A stretch of DNA of 64,000 nt from Trachythela sp. YZ-2020 (GCA_016169945.1 JADLSH010000377.1:2162001-2226000), one strand, 5' to 3'; shown: positions 47,680-56,769, counted from the stretch's first letter. The notes: a model not told the origin generated them from the sequence alone. Made by a program: numbers and translations.

Positions 47680-49039
47680 TTATTGTTCGATAGCCATGGT
47701 TTCTTTAACAAAGGCTCGAACCGTAGCCTCGTCTTCGTGCAGATTCACCCATTTTATATGGCCTGTAGATTGGTGCCTTATTTTGACAGGCCAATAATGT
47801 TCGCCGTTTCTGTAGACACCCGGACGGCTAGGATCAACACTATTGCGCGACGATTTATACATCTCTATGATAGCATATCCTTTGGGAATGACACGAACGG
47901 TATCGGCTTTGTCGGTGTATTTTAGCCACTCGGGATAGTTGCATCCGACCAGGTAATATATGTAGGTTGTTTTCTTCCCGGCTTGGTTTCGACCGGTGTG
48001 GGTGTAGTCACTTTAGTTTGGGTGGTGAAGGGATAAACATGGCAGTCGCCAAATAGGTCTCCAAGAACTTGCTTATCGGTTGGTGTGTCAGGCTTGTTAT
48101 CCACCAATAAGTATCCAAACGGTTTTTCGGTCTCTTTGTAATAAGCGTTCATAAAATGTATTCTGTTCTTATCAAACATGCGTTCTCCAACAATACCAAT
48201 TTGTTTCCTATCGCTTGGACTTCGGAAGAGAGCCAGATATTGGGCATTTCGGCTGATATCCGTATTATATTTCCCCTTTGGAAACATGTTTTGCAGCAAT
48301 AAGATAACGCTCGCGTTTCGATGGCGGCCTTGGGTAACAATCGAGATACCACAGGACTGTCTGTCGCTTCAGCCATCAAATCGTCCAGGATGATGATGTT
48401 GTTGTACCGCGTATCAATCTCGCTCATGTTCTCAGACAGTTCGGGCACACTTCTCTCAAACCGGATGCTTTTTCCGAGAGACTTTTTCAAGACGTCATAA
48501 CATTCTTGCCACTGGTTGTAGTACCAAAAAATGCGAATACTTTTTTGCTCTTCATACACGATATGATTGTTTTCCAAAATTTGTTGGACAAAATATGTTT
48601 TTCCACTTTGACTCGGACCCACAACCAAAAGTGAGAATTTGAATTCCGGATAGGGTTTGGTGGTTAAAGATGAGGTTGTAGCTTTTGGTTTCTTAGCTGG
48701 CAATGAGTGTGCACTTCGGCTTACACGTTTTTCTCCTGGCTTTTCGGGGTCCAGATATGGAGATTGATATTGCCATGATGACACCTGGGCTTGCTTAAGA
48801 ACGTGTTGTCTCTTTGGTTCTGACAATTCATACACTCTGTTTTGCTCCTGCGATAAATTGTTTTCATTTGCTTTGTATAGAACAAATTTTACTTTCGGCT
48901 GAAGTTTAGCTTCTTGCAAGTACTTTCTTCTTTGGTTAATATCTAGCAAATGTACATCCGCGAGATGACTCGCCAATCGTGCGAGATATTTCGCAGCGCA
49001 ATCGGGAACAGGACAATCACGACAAACTCGCTTAGCCAT
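47680..49039 (-). pseudogene. Packaging-type (FtsK/HerA, A32-like) ATPase with N-terminal zinc finger
   Basis: The likely start is ATG 49039 (M-A-K-R-V-C-R-D). Residues 5-30 form a C-x2-C/C-x4-C...H-L-x3-H zinc-finger-like motif ('CRDCPVPDC' then 'SHLADVH'). After a basic, Ser-rich linker comes the P-loop: Walker A 'LLVVGPSQSGKTYFV' and Walker B 'NNIIILDDLM', typical of virion genome-packaging ATPases of Polintons and related DNA viruses. A frameshift at about 48,325 moves the C-terminal half to the frame 47922-48299 ('DISRNAQYLALFRSP', a sensor-like conserved segment). A second, in a TATATA run near 47,950, moves the last part to the frame that ends 47680 (M-A-I-E-Q). The motifs are intact but the frame is broken twice. 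An N-terminal zinc finger on this ATPase is notable. Confidence 0.8.
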
Positions 49040-49104
49040 GTTTACAACTCGAAGAACAGATGCAAATGATTTGTTTTCTCCTGATCTTTTGTTTTTTATC
49101 ACAG

Positions 49105-49182
49105 GTCAAACAGGCCAAACAAGCCAAATAGGCCAAACAAGCCGAACAGGCCAAAAAGGCCAAAAAGACCAAACAGGCAGGA
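49105..49182. repeat. Decamer tandem repeat (AGGCCAAACA)n
   Basis: About eight imperfect 10-bp units of aggccaaaca / aagccaaata, just upstream of the ATPase start, between the ATPase and the zinc-finger gene. It could be part of their divergent promoter region. Confidence 0.75.
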
Positions 49183-49310
49183 AATGAAGTAAAATAAAAA
49201 GATAAAACTAACTCTCTGCTATTCTTTATTTTCTCTCTGTTGACGACATGCTCATAAAAGTGCCGTGCTGCTGAAAAGAAAGTCATTTCTGGACAGTTAG
49301 TGGTAACGGA

Positions 49311-49874
49311 ATGTGCTGCAAATTTTGCGGAAAACAATTTAGCCGTGGTTATAATCTACGCAGACATGAAAAGGAATACTAGTACTGTCCACTACGCGAA
49401 CAAGAGATGTCAGAAACAGAAAGTCAGATAATGGATTCCGAAGACGATGTTTCGACAACTTCAACTCATGGGTCTGATAATGAGTCAGAAACTGAAGAAG
49501 CAGAAGAAATGGATCGTTGGATACCAATGATAGAAGAAGCAAAGGAAAGAAGTAATACAGCTTTTGAGGAAATGAAAGAGAGCCTTGTAAACAGCGGTCT
49601 TGATGAGCAATCTGCTACCGACAAAGCTTACACCAATATTCTGCCTGAACTCCAGAAGGAACTTGAAAATATTTATATACAACGTCTCCTGTGTATGAAA
49701 CAACTGAAGAAAGATCCAGTCCATGAGAAAATCATGCAAACAAAAGATGCTTTTGTGAATGAGGATAACTTTGATCCAGAAGAAGCTATAGAAGCAGCTG
49801 TTGATGAGAGAAAGTTTCTCATTAGAAAACTTTTAAAAGACTACAGTTTCAATGACGAAGAAAGGGATGATTAA
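49311..49874 (+). pseudogene. C2H2 zinc-finger / acidic protein with in-frame TAG
   Basis: From ATG 49311 the first 23 codons give 'MCCKFCGKQFSRGYNLRRHE', a C2H2 finger start (C-x2-C, then R-R-H). Codon 24 is TAG (49380-49382). Then the same frame is open for 164 more codons: an acidic Ser/Thr/Glu stretch (residues about 35-62), W-I-P-M-I-E-E-A, and a helical charged C-terminal half. A potential start for the downstream part is M-S-E-T-E-S (49407). I remember similar finger-plus-acidic proteins as uncharacterised ORFs in cnidarian mobile elements. The AATAAA at 49915 is a likely poly(A) signal. Divergent to the ATPase gene. Confidence 0.65.
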
Positions 49875-50043
49875 ACTGTTCCACAATAAGAACCTTAGTA
49901 TCGCATTATGTGTTTAATAAAATTATCTATAACTAGATCTAATACTTGGAGTGAAATAAAATCAAACACAAAACTAACTCTGTTCTTTATTACATTCTAC
50001 AAAAATTCCGTACAGCTACAGCCTTTTTGGCCTTTTCTGCCCT

Positions 50044-50122
50044 TCGGGGTTCTGTAGGGGTTCTCTCGGGGTTCTGTAGGGGTTCTGTAGGGTTCTGTAG
50101 GGGTTCTCTCGGGGTTCTGTAC
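50044..50122. repeat. GGGGTTCTGTA / GGGGTTCTCTC tandem repeat
   Basis: Six to seven units of 11-12 bp (ggggttctgtag, ggggttctctc), directly before the internal end-copy. Adjacent to it the frame only appears open because of the repeats. Confidence 0.75.
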
Positions 50123-50125
50123 GCA

Positions 50126-50412
50126 TATGTGCATATTTACATGTATCTACGCGTATCTACACATATCTACATGTGGATATGCGTAGATACGCGTATCTAC
50201 GTATATCCGTATGCATCTACATGTATCTACGCGTATCTACGAGTATCTACGCATATCCGTATGCATCTTCATGTATCTACGCGTACCTACGCATATACAC
50301 ATGTATCTACATGTATCTACGCGTATCTACGCAAATGACGTCATATGGCGAGATCCTCAAAATGCTGACGTCATATGGCGGGAAAATTACCCTGGATGGG
50401 GGGTCACATCTA
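50126..50412. repeat. Internal third copy of the element end
   Basis: Same orientation as the right terminus, with a full array, two TGACGTCA octamers (50336-50343 and 50366-50373), and a close at GGGGTCACATCTA. It lacks the last CT and any CACCTA. It shares with the left end private variants absent from the right end, such as CGAGTATCTACG and CATCTTCATG. It directly abuts, and apparently truncates, the 3' end of the polymerase gene. Confidence 0.8.
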
Positions 50413-53400
50413 ATATGTGAAGATACACGAGCGAACGAATGACATCAAAATTCACTTTTTGCATGGCGGTACAATTCAAGGTAATCCCTCGTATCTTCGT
50501 TTCGACCTTGTTGGTACTGGTCTTGTAACAGTAATTCTTCGGTCCGCCCGAAATGAAGGTAGTAATATGTCCTTCTTTCAATTCTTTGGTCAATTGGGCA
50601 AGGTAAGGACCTAACGGAGGTTCTGGTTCGTCGGGTTTGCTAACAAATATCACCGAGTCCGTGTCGTAATATAACACTCGCTCCTGAAGTTGATCCAACA
50701 CCCCGTAGAGTTTGAGACGGGCATAAGCAGTGGTAAAGGCGGCGATGACTACATTCGTTTTGGCATTGGGTTCGACGAAATTCTCGTTGTACTCGTAACG
50801 AAGCTCGACCATTTCGTCGCTTACGAATCTCACGTCGAGAACATTGATTTCATCCGACGATAGATAGTCAAAATATACCAGTGGATCTTTAATCAGTTCC
50901 ACCTTGGCCATATTGGACCGTTGCGCGAATTTTCCTAAGGGGAAAAGCAGCCATAAGTATCTCATCATATCGTACTATTGTTATGAGGGCACTATGGGTT
51001 TAGAATACATACCCCAAAACGAGTTCAGCATCAACTTAGCAAGTGCACGCAATCCAGGATTGTGTTCAATTTTGCTTCGATCCAGCTGTATCCCCTCAAC
51101 CTCTAGGTACTCGTCCACATAACGCTGTTTTTGTTCTTCGGTGACGCAGTCCTTCGGGTACCCGCTCGCCTCCTGCTTGATTTTGAGGAAAGTGTCCACA
51201 TAATCTTTGAACAGCGCGTCAGAGGTTTCGGGAAAATGCCACACTTCGTGCATTTGTAGGATACGATAACCTTTCTCCAGGGCTTTCTCTAATTCCACGC
51301 TGCACCAGGTCCCCTGGATAGCTCTTTCACGCTCGGAATGGGTACAGGGGGCTTGATTACACGTATCAGCGCAGGTTTTGCACAGGGGGAACATCAGTTT
51401 GCCTTGGGTTCGATAGGGAAGGACAGGATGGAAAAGTCCACGAGGTGGTAATACCGTGCACTTGATCAAACCAAAGTACGTGAAATGTCATCAAAGTTTT
51501 CGGTGATGATATGGGGCCGACCAACGACCGTTTTGGTCATCTTATTGCACCAGGGATAGAGCGAGGTGTAATCTAGGTATCTGTAAGAAAATGACGTCAT
51601 AATTAGACTCTGACGTCATCAACCGATTTACTCTGTCGTAAGAATATAACAATGTACCTTATTTTCTCATCCTCTTTGCATTCGTGGAAGAGTTTCGTTG
51701 CGTTGGTTCGACCACCATAGAAAGCATGTCGTGGTTCCAAAGGATCCACCACATCGTAATCCTTAAAGTACTGTTTCATGTCTTCATCGTGTTCCAATTC
51801 TTTCTTCATGTCGCACTCCCACATTTCGACAACATGAAGGCCACAATCTTTAAGGTATTGGGTCTTCTCCGTGGTGGCTTGATGGAGATCATGCATGGTC
51901 TTTTCGCTGACTTTGTTAACGGTGTCCCTTGCATAACATTTCAAACACCCTGTAAAAAAATTTAGTTAAAGCACTGTGCCTGTGTAAAAAAACTGACCCT
52001 TTGAAAAACTTACCGTGCCAGAAACAGCCATGGAATTCATACGCCGTATGTGTTTCCTCATCATAACCATCCAGGGAATATTGACCAACAGTCTTCTCTA
52101 CCATTCCGTTTATGTTGAATGTACACGTCATTCTTCTCGGCTGTGTAAGATAACCATTTCAACGCGATGTTGGATTGTTTGATTCCTGGATGATAACCGT
52201 GTGGAGGTAGGATGGCAATGGTGTTTTCTTTAAGGAAATTTGTTCGAAACACGAGATTGCACGCCGACGCAATGGTTAGGCATTTCTCGAACGGGTCAAT
52301 GTCGGTGACGTCACGGAACAACTCGCGAAATTCAAGGCAACAACGTCGAAGGATGTCCACATCGGATCGACAGTAACTCAGGATTTCTTCTTGGAAATTG
52401 AAGACATAATTGTTCTCCTTCAATTCCTGATGCCATTTCAAAAACGTCTCCTTCTCTGCTGGACTCATTCCATTGGGATGGTAATAAGGACTCGGTGGTA
52501 GGGGTCCAACATAATTCTGATTTTCCTTCCTGTTGAAGAGGTGAGGGAAATATCCTTTTGCCAACTCGTTCAAACCAAAGGTTTTGGGAAAATCAGCCAG
52601 TCTCATTGGTATGAAGCTCAAAGAATCGATGAATTTAATCTTGAGCATAGGTACATACATCGTAAGGATCTTGGCACCACGCATAATGACTTCAGGAATA
52701 ACACCGTTCTCGTGTAGGTATTGCTGGATGAAATAGCCATCGTAGCCTTGGAAATTATGGGCCAACACGATGCATTCTTCATGCTCTTTCGTGAACAGCC
52801 ATTCGCAGAACTCGTTCCTGGTATTATCTCCTTGAAACACCCACTCGTCACCAGCCTCGTTTTGTATCACACACAAGTTCGGTTCGTGAGTACCATTCTC
52901 TTGAATACACTCGAAATCGAAGAACAGTAGTTCGTTGTATCCGCTTTCGTGGACGTCCTCATCCGCTTCGTCATCACACAAACTAGTCTCGCGTGCAGGT
53001 TTTTCTTTGACAGGTTGCATGTAGCACTGGTGATCTTCGACGCCCACGTATTTTTCACAGGTCGAGCAACGTTTCAGTCCGCAGTGATGCAAATCAGGCC
53101 TCAGTTGACTCCGAGCGAAAACAAGATTACAATATGGACATTTGGTTGAAGAGGAACAGATCGATTTTGCATTTCCTACGTTTTGCTTGTGCCGGTCGAA
53201 ACATTCTTGACTTTTAAAAAACGGTTGCAATCACTACATGGAGTCCACGAAACAATAGGACAGTTTTGAAAATAGCACAGTTTACACGTATCTCCGCATA
53301 AATGATTTCTTTGATGGTCATATCCCTTTTTACAAGTATGGCAATACTTTTTACGAGCAACAAAAGCCGGCATGCTTGTAATCACATCGAAATGATTGTC

Positions 53401-54450
53401 ATGCAGAAACAAATAAATCCTTTCCTCTTTATCAGGTCCGGAAAAAATGACAGAATTTTGATGCTCTTTCGAAATAATGTTGATTTGATAATCGGTCAAA
53501 TACGCTTGAAATTGTTTGACTTCGTCTATACCGCAAGAATCTATAGGAACACCTGCTTTTTGGTGCAAATCATGAGCTAAACACTCTTGCAAGGAATTGC
53601 GATGATCTCTTATTTGACGATCCCGACTATCCTTTTCAATTTTGGCGATCGAAACAACAAGTGCTCGAGCTAAACATAAATCATCCTTGTTCTGAATACG
53701 AACAATTGAGCCTTTTTTGGCCAAATGCTTTTCCAAATTAATTTCACTACGTTTTGTACCGGTTCCCCCTTGAGGCATTTGAACATAAATTAAATTGACA
53801 TTTACACTATCATTTAGACGAAATTCGTGGTTGGATTGAATGACGCGCTCAATTTGAGCTAAAACCCGCTCTGTTGTCAAACGAGAAAGAGTCATGAAAG
53901 GAACAGAGATAGGAGTTTCAAGCTGAGGTGAATGCAACACAAAACGTACTTGATCATGCTCTGGAATGTCTCGTGTGATGGTATCCAATAAACTTTCAAA
54001 TATTCCATGGAGACGGTCGTGGAACTGAGAAAGCTCTAAATGAGCAAACGTGTCCGTGAATTGTACCGTATAATCCACACCTGTCGTGCTGAACTTTTTC
54101 ACTTTAACTTGTTTGACGTTCGTCACAGTAAAGTTGTTTTCAGTCATGCTCGTCTCAGCGCCATCGTCCTCGAACGATCTTTTCTCGCCACGGCCCATTT
54201 GTAACAGGGGTTCGTCGTCTTGCCAGTCAATCATAAAATTTTCCCGTTGTTCAGGGGTCCAAGAATCCATAAGGTTCACAACAAGCACTAGCTGTTCATT
54301 TTCGATCCCCCATTCAAGCGAACGGCCAATTAATTCCACTTTCCTTTCAAATATTAAAGCTTGTTCTTGCTCGTTCAAGACGTACAGGCTTTCAAGAGCT
54401 GATAGTTCAGCTACAGTTTGACATTCAAGCACTTTAGTAGTTAAATCCAT
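50413..54450 (-). pseudogene. Family B DNA polymerase (protein-primed type), spliced, frameshifted
   Basis: Coding from ATG 54450. N-terminal region with a Cys-rich zinc cluster (residues about 370-410, C-x2-C...C-x3-C-x2-C, continued by another C-x2-C/H-C set). Exonuclease motifs: F-D-F-E, N-F-Q-G-Y-D and Y-C-R-S-D. Polymerase motifs: A 'LDYTSLYP', B K-x3-N-S-F-W-G, C 'YYDTDSV'. All catalytic motifs are intact. Introns in the coding part, all GT-AG: 51950-52013, 51581-51657 and 50935-51012, the last two beside motifs A and B. Frameshifts: near 53,215 (run of T), near 52,105, and near 51,475. The 3' end is cut at about 50,413 by the internal end-copy; the frame then runs to a chance stop at 50,387, so the usual C-terminus is missing. 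It matches PolB of Polinton/adintovirus type (Pfam DNA_pol_B_2 family, from memory). Confidence 0.88.
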
Positions 54451-54452
54451 AT

Positions 54453-54550
54453 CTAAACAAACAATAAAACGCTCTGATATTTATGAAAAATAAATTACCA
54501 ACTTTTGCTAAAAAAAGTTCGGGTCACCATGTTAAAACATAAACACTTAC
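54453..54550 (-). other. Predicted 5' UTR intron of the polymerase gene
   Basis: Minus strand: donor TTTTCTG|GTAAGTG at 54550/54551 and acceptor TTGTTTAG| at 54453/54452, two bases before the ATG. A pyrimidine-rich tract precedes the acceptor. 98 bp, similar in size to the three coding introns (64-78 bp). Confidence 0.6.
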
Positions 54551-54619
54551 CAGAAAAGGTCAAATCCTTTCAAATCAATAAAGCTCTATAAAAACCTGTA
54601 ATGACTCTCTGGAAATGTT

Positions 54620-54840
54620 CTCTCTATAAAATTTGTAAACACAATGCCAAAACAATGTTTACATCCTCAGTTTATACTCTGAACACGCATATCTACTTGT
54701 ATCTACGCGTATCTACGCATATCCGCATGTATATACATGTATCCACATGTATCTACGCATATCCGCATGTATCTACATGTATCTACGCGTATCTACACGT
54801 ATCCACATTTATCTACAAGTAGTTACATCCATTTTGGGAA
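54620..54840. promoter_or_regulatory. Divergent promoter region with GTATCTAC-type array
   Basis: Lies between the polymerase (minus) and the Cys/His protein gene (plus). Holds about 14 units of the same repeat as the element ends (tatctacgc, tatccgcatg, tatctacatg) at 54,681-54,828. The lead-in 54,620-54,690 (ctctctataaaatttgtaaa...) is repeated almost exactly at 56,890-56,960, before the right end. So end and promoter regions share both parts. Confidence 0.65.
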
Positions 54841-54845
54841 AAAAC

Positions 54846-54852
54846 TATAAAT
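54846..54852 (+). promoter_or_regulatory. TATA box of the Cys/His protein gene
   Basis: TATAAAT, 52 bp upstream of the first ATG (54904), in a position that fits a start site near 54,876. Confidence 0.6.
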
Positions 54853-54903
54853 ACTAATTTGTTTAAAATAAAATTGTCTGAGAGTGTGTTTACACAGAAG
54901 AAC

Positions 54904-55371
54904 ATGAATTTCTCTCAATCGAAAGTGGTATGGGCAAACAGTTTAGATGTAGACGAAATTGTACCGTCAGAGGTGAAGAATTTATGTCATTTGATGAATG
55001 CAGTATTTGCAGAATCTGTCGCTCTTGAAATTGGAAAAGTTTGCAAAGAAAAATGTCGGGGTTGTAAAGTCAATCATCCTAGTCATAGGAGACACGAGTG
55101 TATTATGTTATCAGAAGAGCAAAGATGTGTATCATACGGGTTGGAGGCCATAGAACGAGTAATCGAAAGAGGAATAGTTTGGAAACAGTTTATCGAGGCT
55201 GTCCGTGTGCTGAAGTTGGACTACTACGAACACGCTGCAGAGCATTTTAAAGATTTGGGAAAAGATCCTGAAGTGACTCTTAGTTTCTTGATGAACTTGA
55301 GACAGAGTTCGGACTTTTCTGATTACCAAGCAATCTTGGGGTATCTTTCTTACTGGATTGACGATCAATGA
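54904..55371 (+). CDS. Cys/His-cluster protein of unknown function
   Basis: 155 residues from ATG 54904 (M-N-F-S-Q-S-K). The open frame starts earlier, but without an ATG. The centre has C-K-E-K-C-R-G-C-K-V-N-H-P-S-H-R-R-H-E-C, a dense Cys/His cluster fit to bind one or two zinc ions. The remainder is helical with W and Y residues and no signal peptide. I remember a C-x-G-C...H-P-S-x3-H-x-C motif in uncharacterised ORFs of animal Polinton-like elements, but have no function. Single exon, TATA box upstream, AATAAA at 55461-55466 downstream. It has no histone-type 3' end, unlike the next two genes. Confidence 0.7.
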   Translation: MNFSQSKVVWANSLDVDEIVPSEVKNLCHLMNAVFAESVALEIGKVCKEKCRGCKVNHPSHRRHECIMLSEEQRCVSYGLEAIERVIERGIVWKQFIEAVRVLKLDYYEHAAEHFKDLGKDPEVTLSFLMNLRQSSDFSDYQAILGYLSYWIDDQ

Positions 55372-55603
55372 ACATTTTTGTAAGACGATACGATAGTTGT
55401 TCAGCTAAACATTTATAAAGTTATTTAGCGAAGTAATAGTTATACGGTATTCACGTAAGAAATAAATTGTTTGAGTACAAACCCATTTTAAACTTTTTTC
55501 TTCTTATGTGGAACTTTGATTATCGAGACAATGTGCAAGAGACACTATTATAAGTTCATGTGTAAAAAAAGTATGTAAACATGAATAAATCGAATTTCGT
55601 TAT

Positions 55604-55638
55604 AATCTTTCGTGATTGTGGTGGCTCTGAAAAGAGCC
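55604..55638 (-). terminator. Histone-type mRNA 3' end signal (minus gene)
   Basis: Minus strand: stem-loop GGCTCTTTTCAGAGCC (55638-55623; 6-bp stem, TTTC loop), 3' flank ACCACA, then TCACGAAAGATT (about 55614-55604) at the position of the histone downstream element (family form CAAGAAAGA). It starts 14 nt after the stop of the 82-codon gene. This matches the consensus of metazoan replication-dependent histone mRNAs, which end by U7/SLBP-directed cleavage without a poly(A) tail. Confidence 0.88.
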
Positions 55639-55651
55639 GGTTTTTTTAGTC

Positions 55652-55897
55652 TCAAGGAAGAGACGAGACCTGTTCCGGGAGAGACGGGCCAAGATCCGGG
55701 AGATCGTCCATCCACTGTGTATCGTCTTCTAGGAAGTCGATACCTGCACCGTCTTTATACTCCTCCTCGAATTTGAGAAGTAATTGTGGGGCCTCGCGCT
55801 GGAAAAATTCGTTGAGGGCCTTCGCCTTGGCTGTCTCTTCTTTCTTCTTGTAATAATTATTCTTTGCCCGTGCGGCCTCTTGCTGTTTTCGGTCCAT
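55652..55897 (-). CDS. Small basic/acidic protein, unknown, histone-type 3' end
   Basis: 81 residues from ATG 55897 (M-D-R-K-Q-Q-E-A-A-R-A-K). The N-terminal third is Lys/Arg/Ala-rich and likely helical (KNNYYKKKEETAKAKA); the C-terminal part is acidic (Y-K-D-G-A-G-I-D-F-L-E-D-D-T-Q-W-M-D-D-L-P-D-L-G). It is not a histone by sequence. The acidic, hydrophobic tail could be an activation or interaction motif (inference). TATATAA lies 33 bp upstream. It is intronless and divergent from the gene at 56,229. Confidence 0.68.
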   Translation of the reverse strand: MDRKQQEAARAKNNYYKKKEETAKAKALNEFFQREAPQLLLKFEEEYKDGAGIDFLEDDTQWMDDLPDLGPSLPEQVSSLP

Positions 55898-55929
55898 GAC
55901 GGATGTCAAACAATGTAGAAAGGTCAACC

Positions 55930-55936
55930 TTATATA
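55930..55936 (-). promoter_or_regulatory. TATA box, small minus gene
   Basis: TATATAAGG on the minus strand, about 33 bp before ATG 55897; this predicts a very short 5' UTR. Confidence 0.6.
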
Positions 55937-56187
55937 TGTAAAGAGATTCGCGCGCTTTTATGATTAAGGTCAATGGCCAAGGTCGCACGTGAAACGCACG
56001 TGATAATGTGCGTAGATACACCTGGATATGCGTAAATACGCGTAGATACATGTATCTCCGTGTAATTTCCCCACGGCGTAAGTAATTAGTATTCAATATG
56101 GTGTCGTTTGCGTAGATACGCGTAGATACACCTGGATATGTAGATACATGTAAGTACATATAGATACGTTTAGCAATGCTAAAATTC
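55937..56187. promoter_or_regulatory. Bidirectional promoter with two GTAGATAC clusters
   Basis: 251 bp between two outward TATA boxes. Contains two clusters of the element-end repeat (about 56,008-56,055 and 56,111-56,168: gcgtagatacacctggatat, gcgtagatacgcgtagatac). CACGTG-type motifs occur at 55,987 and 55,997 (gcacgtgaaacgcacgtgat). Length and divergent TATA layout resemble a histone gene-pair promoter. Confidence 0.6.
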
Positions 56188-56197
56188 TATATAAAAG
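56188..56197 (+). promoter_or_regulatory. TATA box, nuclease-like gene
   Basis: TATATAAAAG. A start 25-30 bp downstream would fall at about 56,215-56,220, so the first ATG (56220) would sit at the cap and the second (56229, ACCATGG) is the better start. Confidence 0.65.
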
Positions 56198-56228
56198 CAG
56201 GCCAACAACACATTCACATATGATCACC

Positions 56229-56756
56229 ATGGCTTGCAAAATATCGGAGATTGTTGCGGTAATTGATATGGACGGATATCAGATTCAAAACAAGTTCCTT
56301 TGTAAGGAGATGGGCCTGTTGAAAGTTGGTGACACCGAAGCGAAGTCCTTCTTCTTTGACATCAACCTACGATGGGGCGATCTCACTCATAAAGATCGAA
56401 AGACATGCAGTTATGTTCAAAACAGGATCCATAAATTACCGCTTGGCGTGCCGCGGGGCATCAAAGCATTCCAAATTTCAGAATTGGAAGCAATTGTAGA
56501 GAATTTCTACATTGAAACCCGTAAAAACCCGGCCTCTACAATTGCATACAAAGGAGGCCATTATGAAAAGGATCTGTTGGCAAAACTTAATATCCCCTCC
56601 GTAAATCTGGAATACTTTGGTTGCCCTAAAGCTGGAGAATTATTTGATCAACTTATATGGCTGGAAACCTGTGGCAACCACATCGAGGACAACGCCTACC
56701 AACACTGCGCCAAAGTAGAGGTCGAGGCCTATGCACTATGGATGCGACAGTCTTAA
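56229..56756 (+). CDS. Possible DnaQ/RNase H-fold protein, histone-type 3' end
   Basis: 175 residues from ATG 56229 (M-A-C-K-I-S-E-I; strong Kozak context ACCATGG). An ATG nine bases upstream is in frame. It starts with I-V-A-V-I-D-M-D-G-Y (an acidic first-strand motif), then 'KSFFFDINLRWGDL', 'KLPLGVPRGIKAFQISELEA' and 'AYKGGHYEKDLLAKLNIPSV', then C-G-N-H and C-A-K-V-E-V-E-A-Y. The D-x-D at the first strand, the G-G-H-x-E-K-D-L and the late D/E residues suggest a DEDD exonuclease / RNase H-like fold; this is inference. I remember near relatives as abundant uncharacterised cnidarian proteins. It is intact, intronless, and ends 14 nt before a histone stem-loop. Confidence 0.7.
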   Translation: MACKISEIVAVIDMDGYQIQNKFLCKEMGLLKVGDTEAKSFFFDINLRWGDLTHKDRKTCSYVQNRIHKLPLGVPRGIKAFQISELEAIVENFYIETRKNPASTIAYKGGHYEKDLLAKLNIPSVNLEYFGCPKAGELFDQLIWLETCGNHIEDNAYQHCAKVEVEAYALWMRQS

Positions 56757-56769
56757 AGACAAAAAAACC

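Noticed and set aside
48178..48393. Plus-strand ORFs opposite the ATPase and polymerase
   Set aside because: Shadows of the real minus-strand genes; the conserved motifs are all on the minus strand.
49032..49337. Minus frame with FPACLVFLAFLACSACLAYLAC, resembling a membrane segment
   Set aside because: It arises from the AGGCCAAACA decamer repeat read on the other strand; it is non-coding leader between two divergent genes.
55652..56756. Histone genes, because of the 3' stem-loops
   Set aside because: Neither product has a histone fold signature or histone length and composition; only the mRNA end and promoter layout are histone-like.
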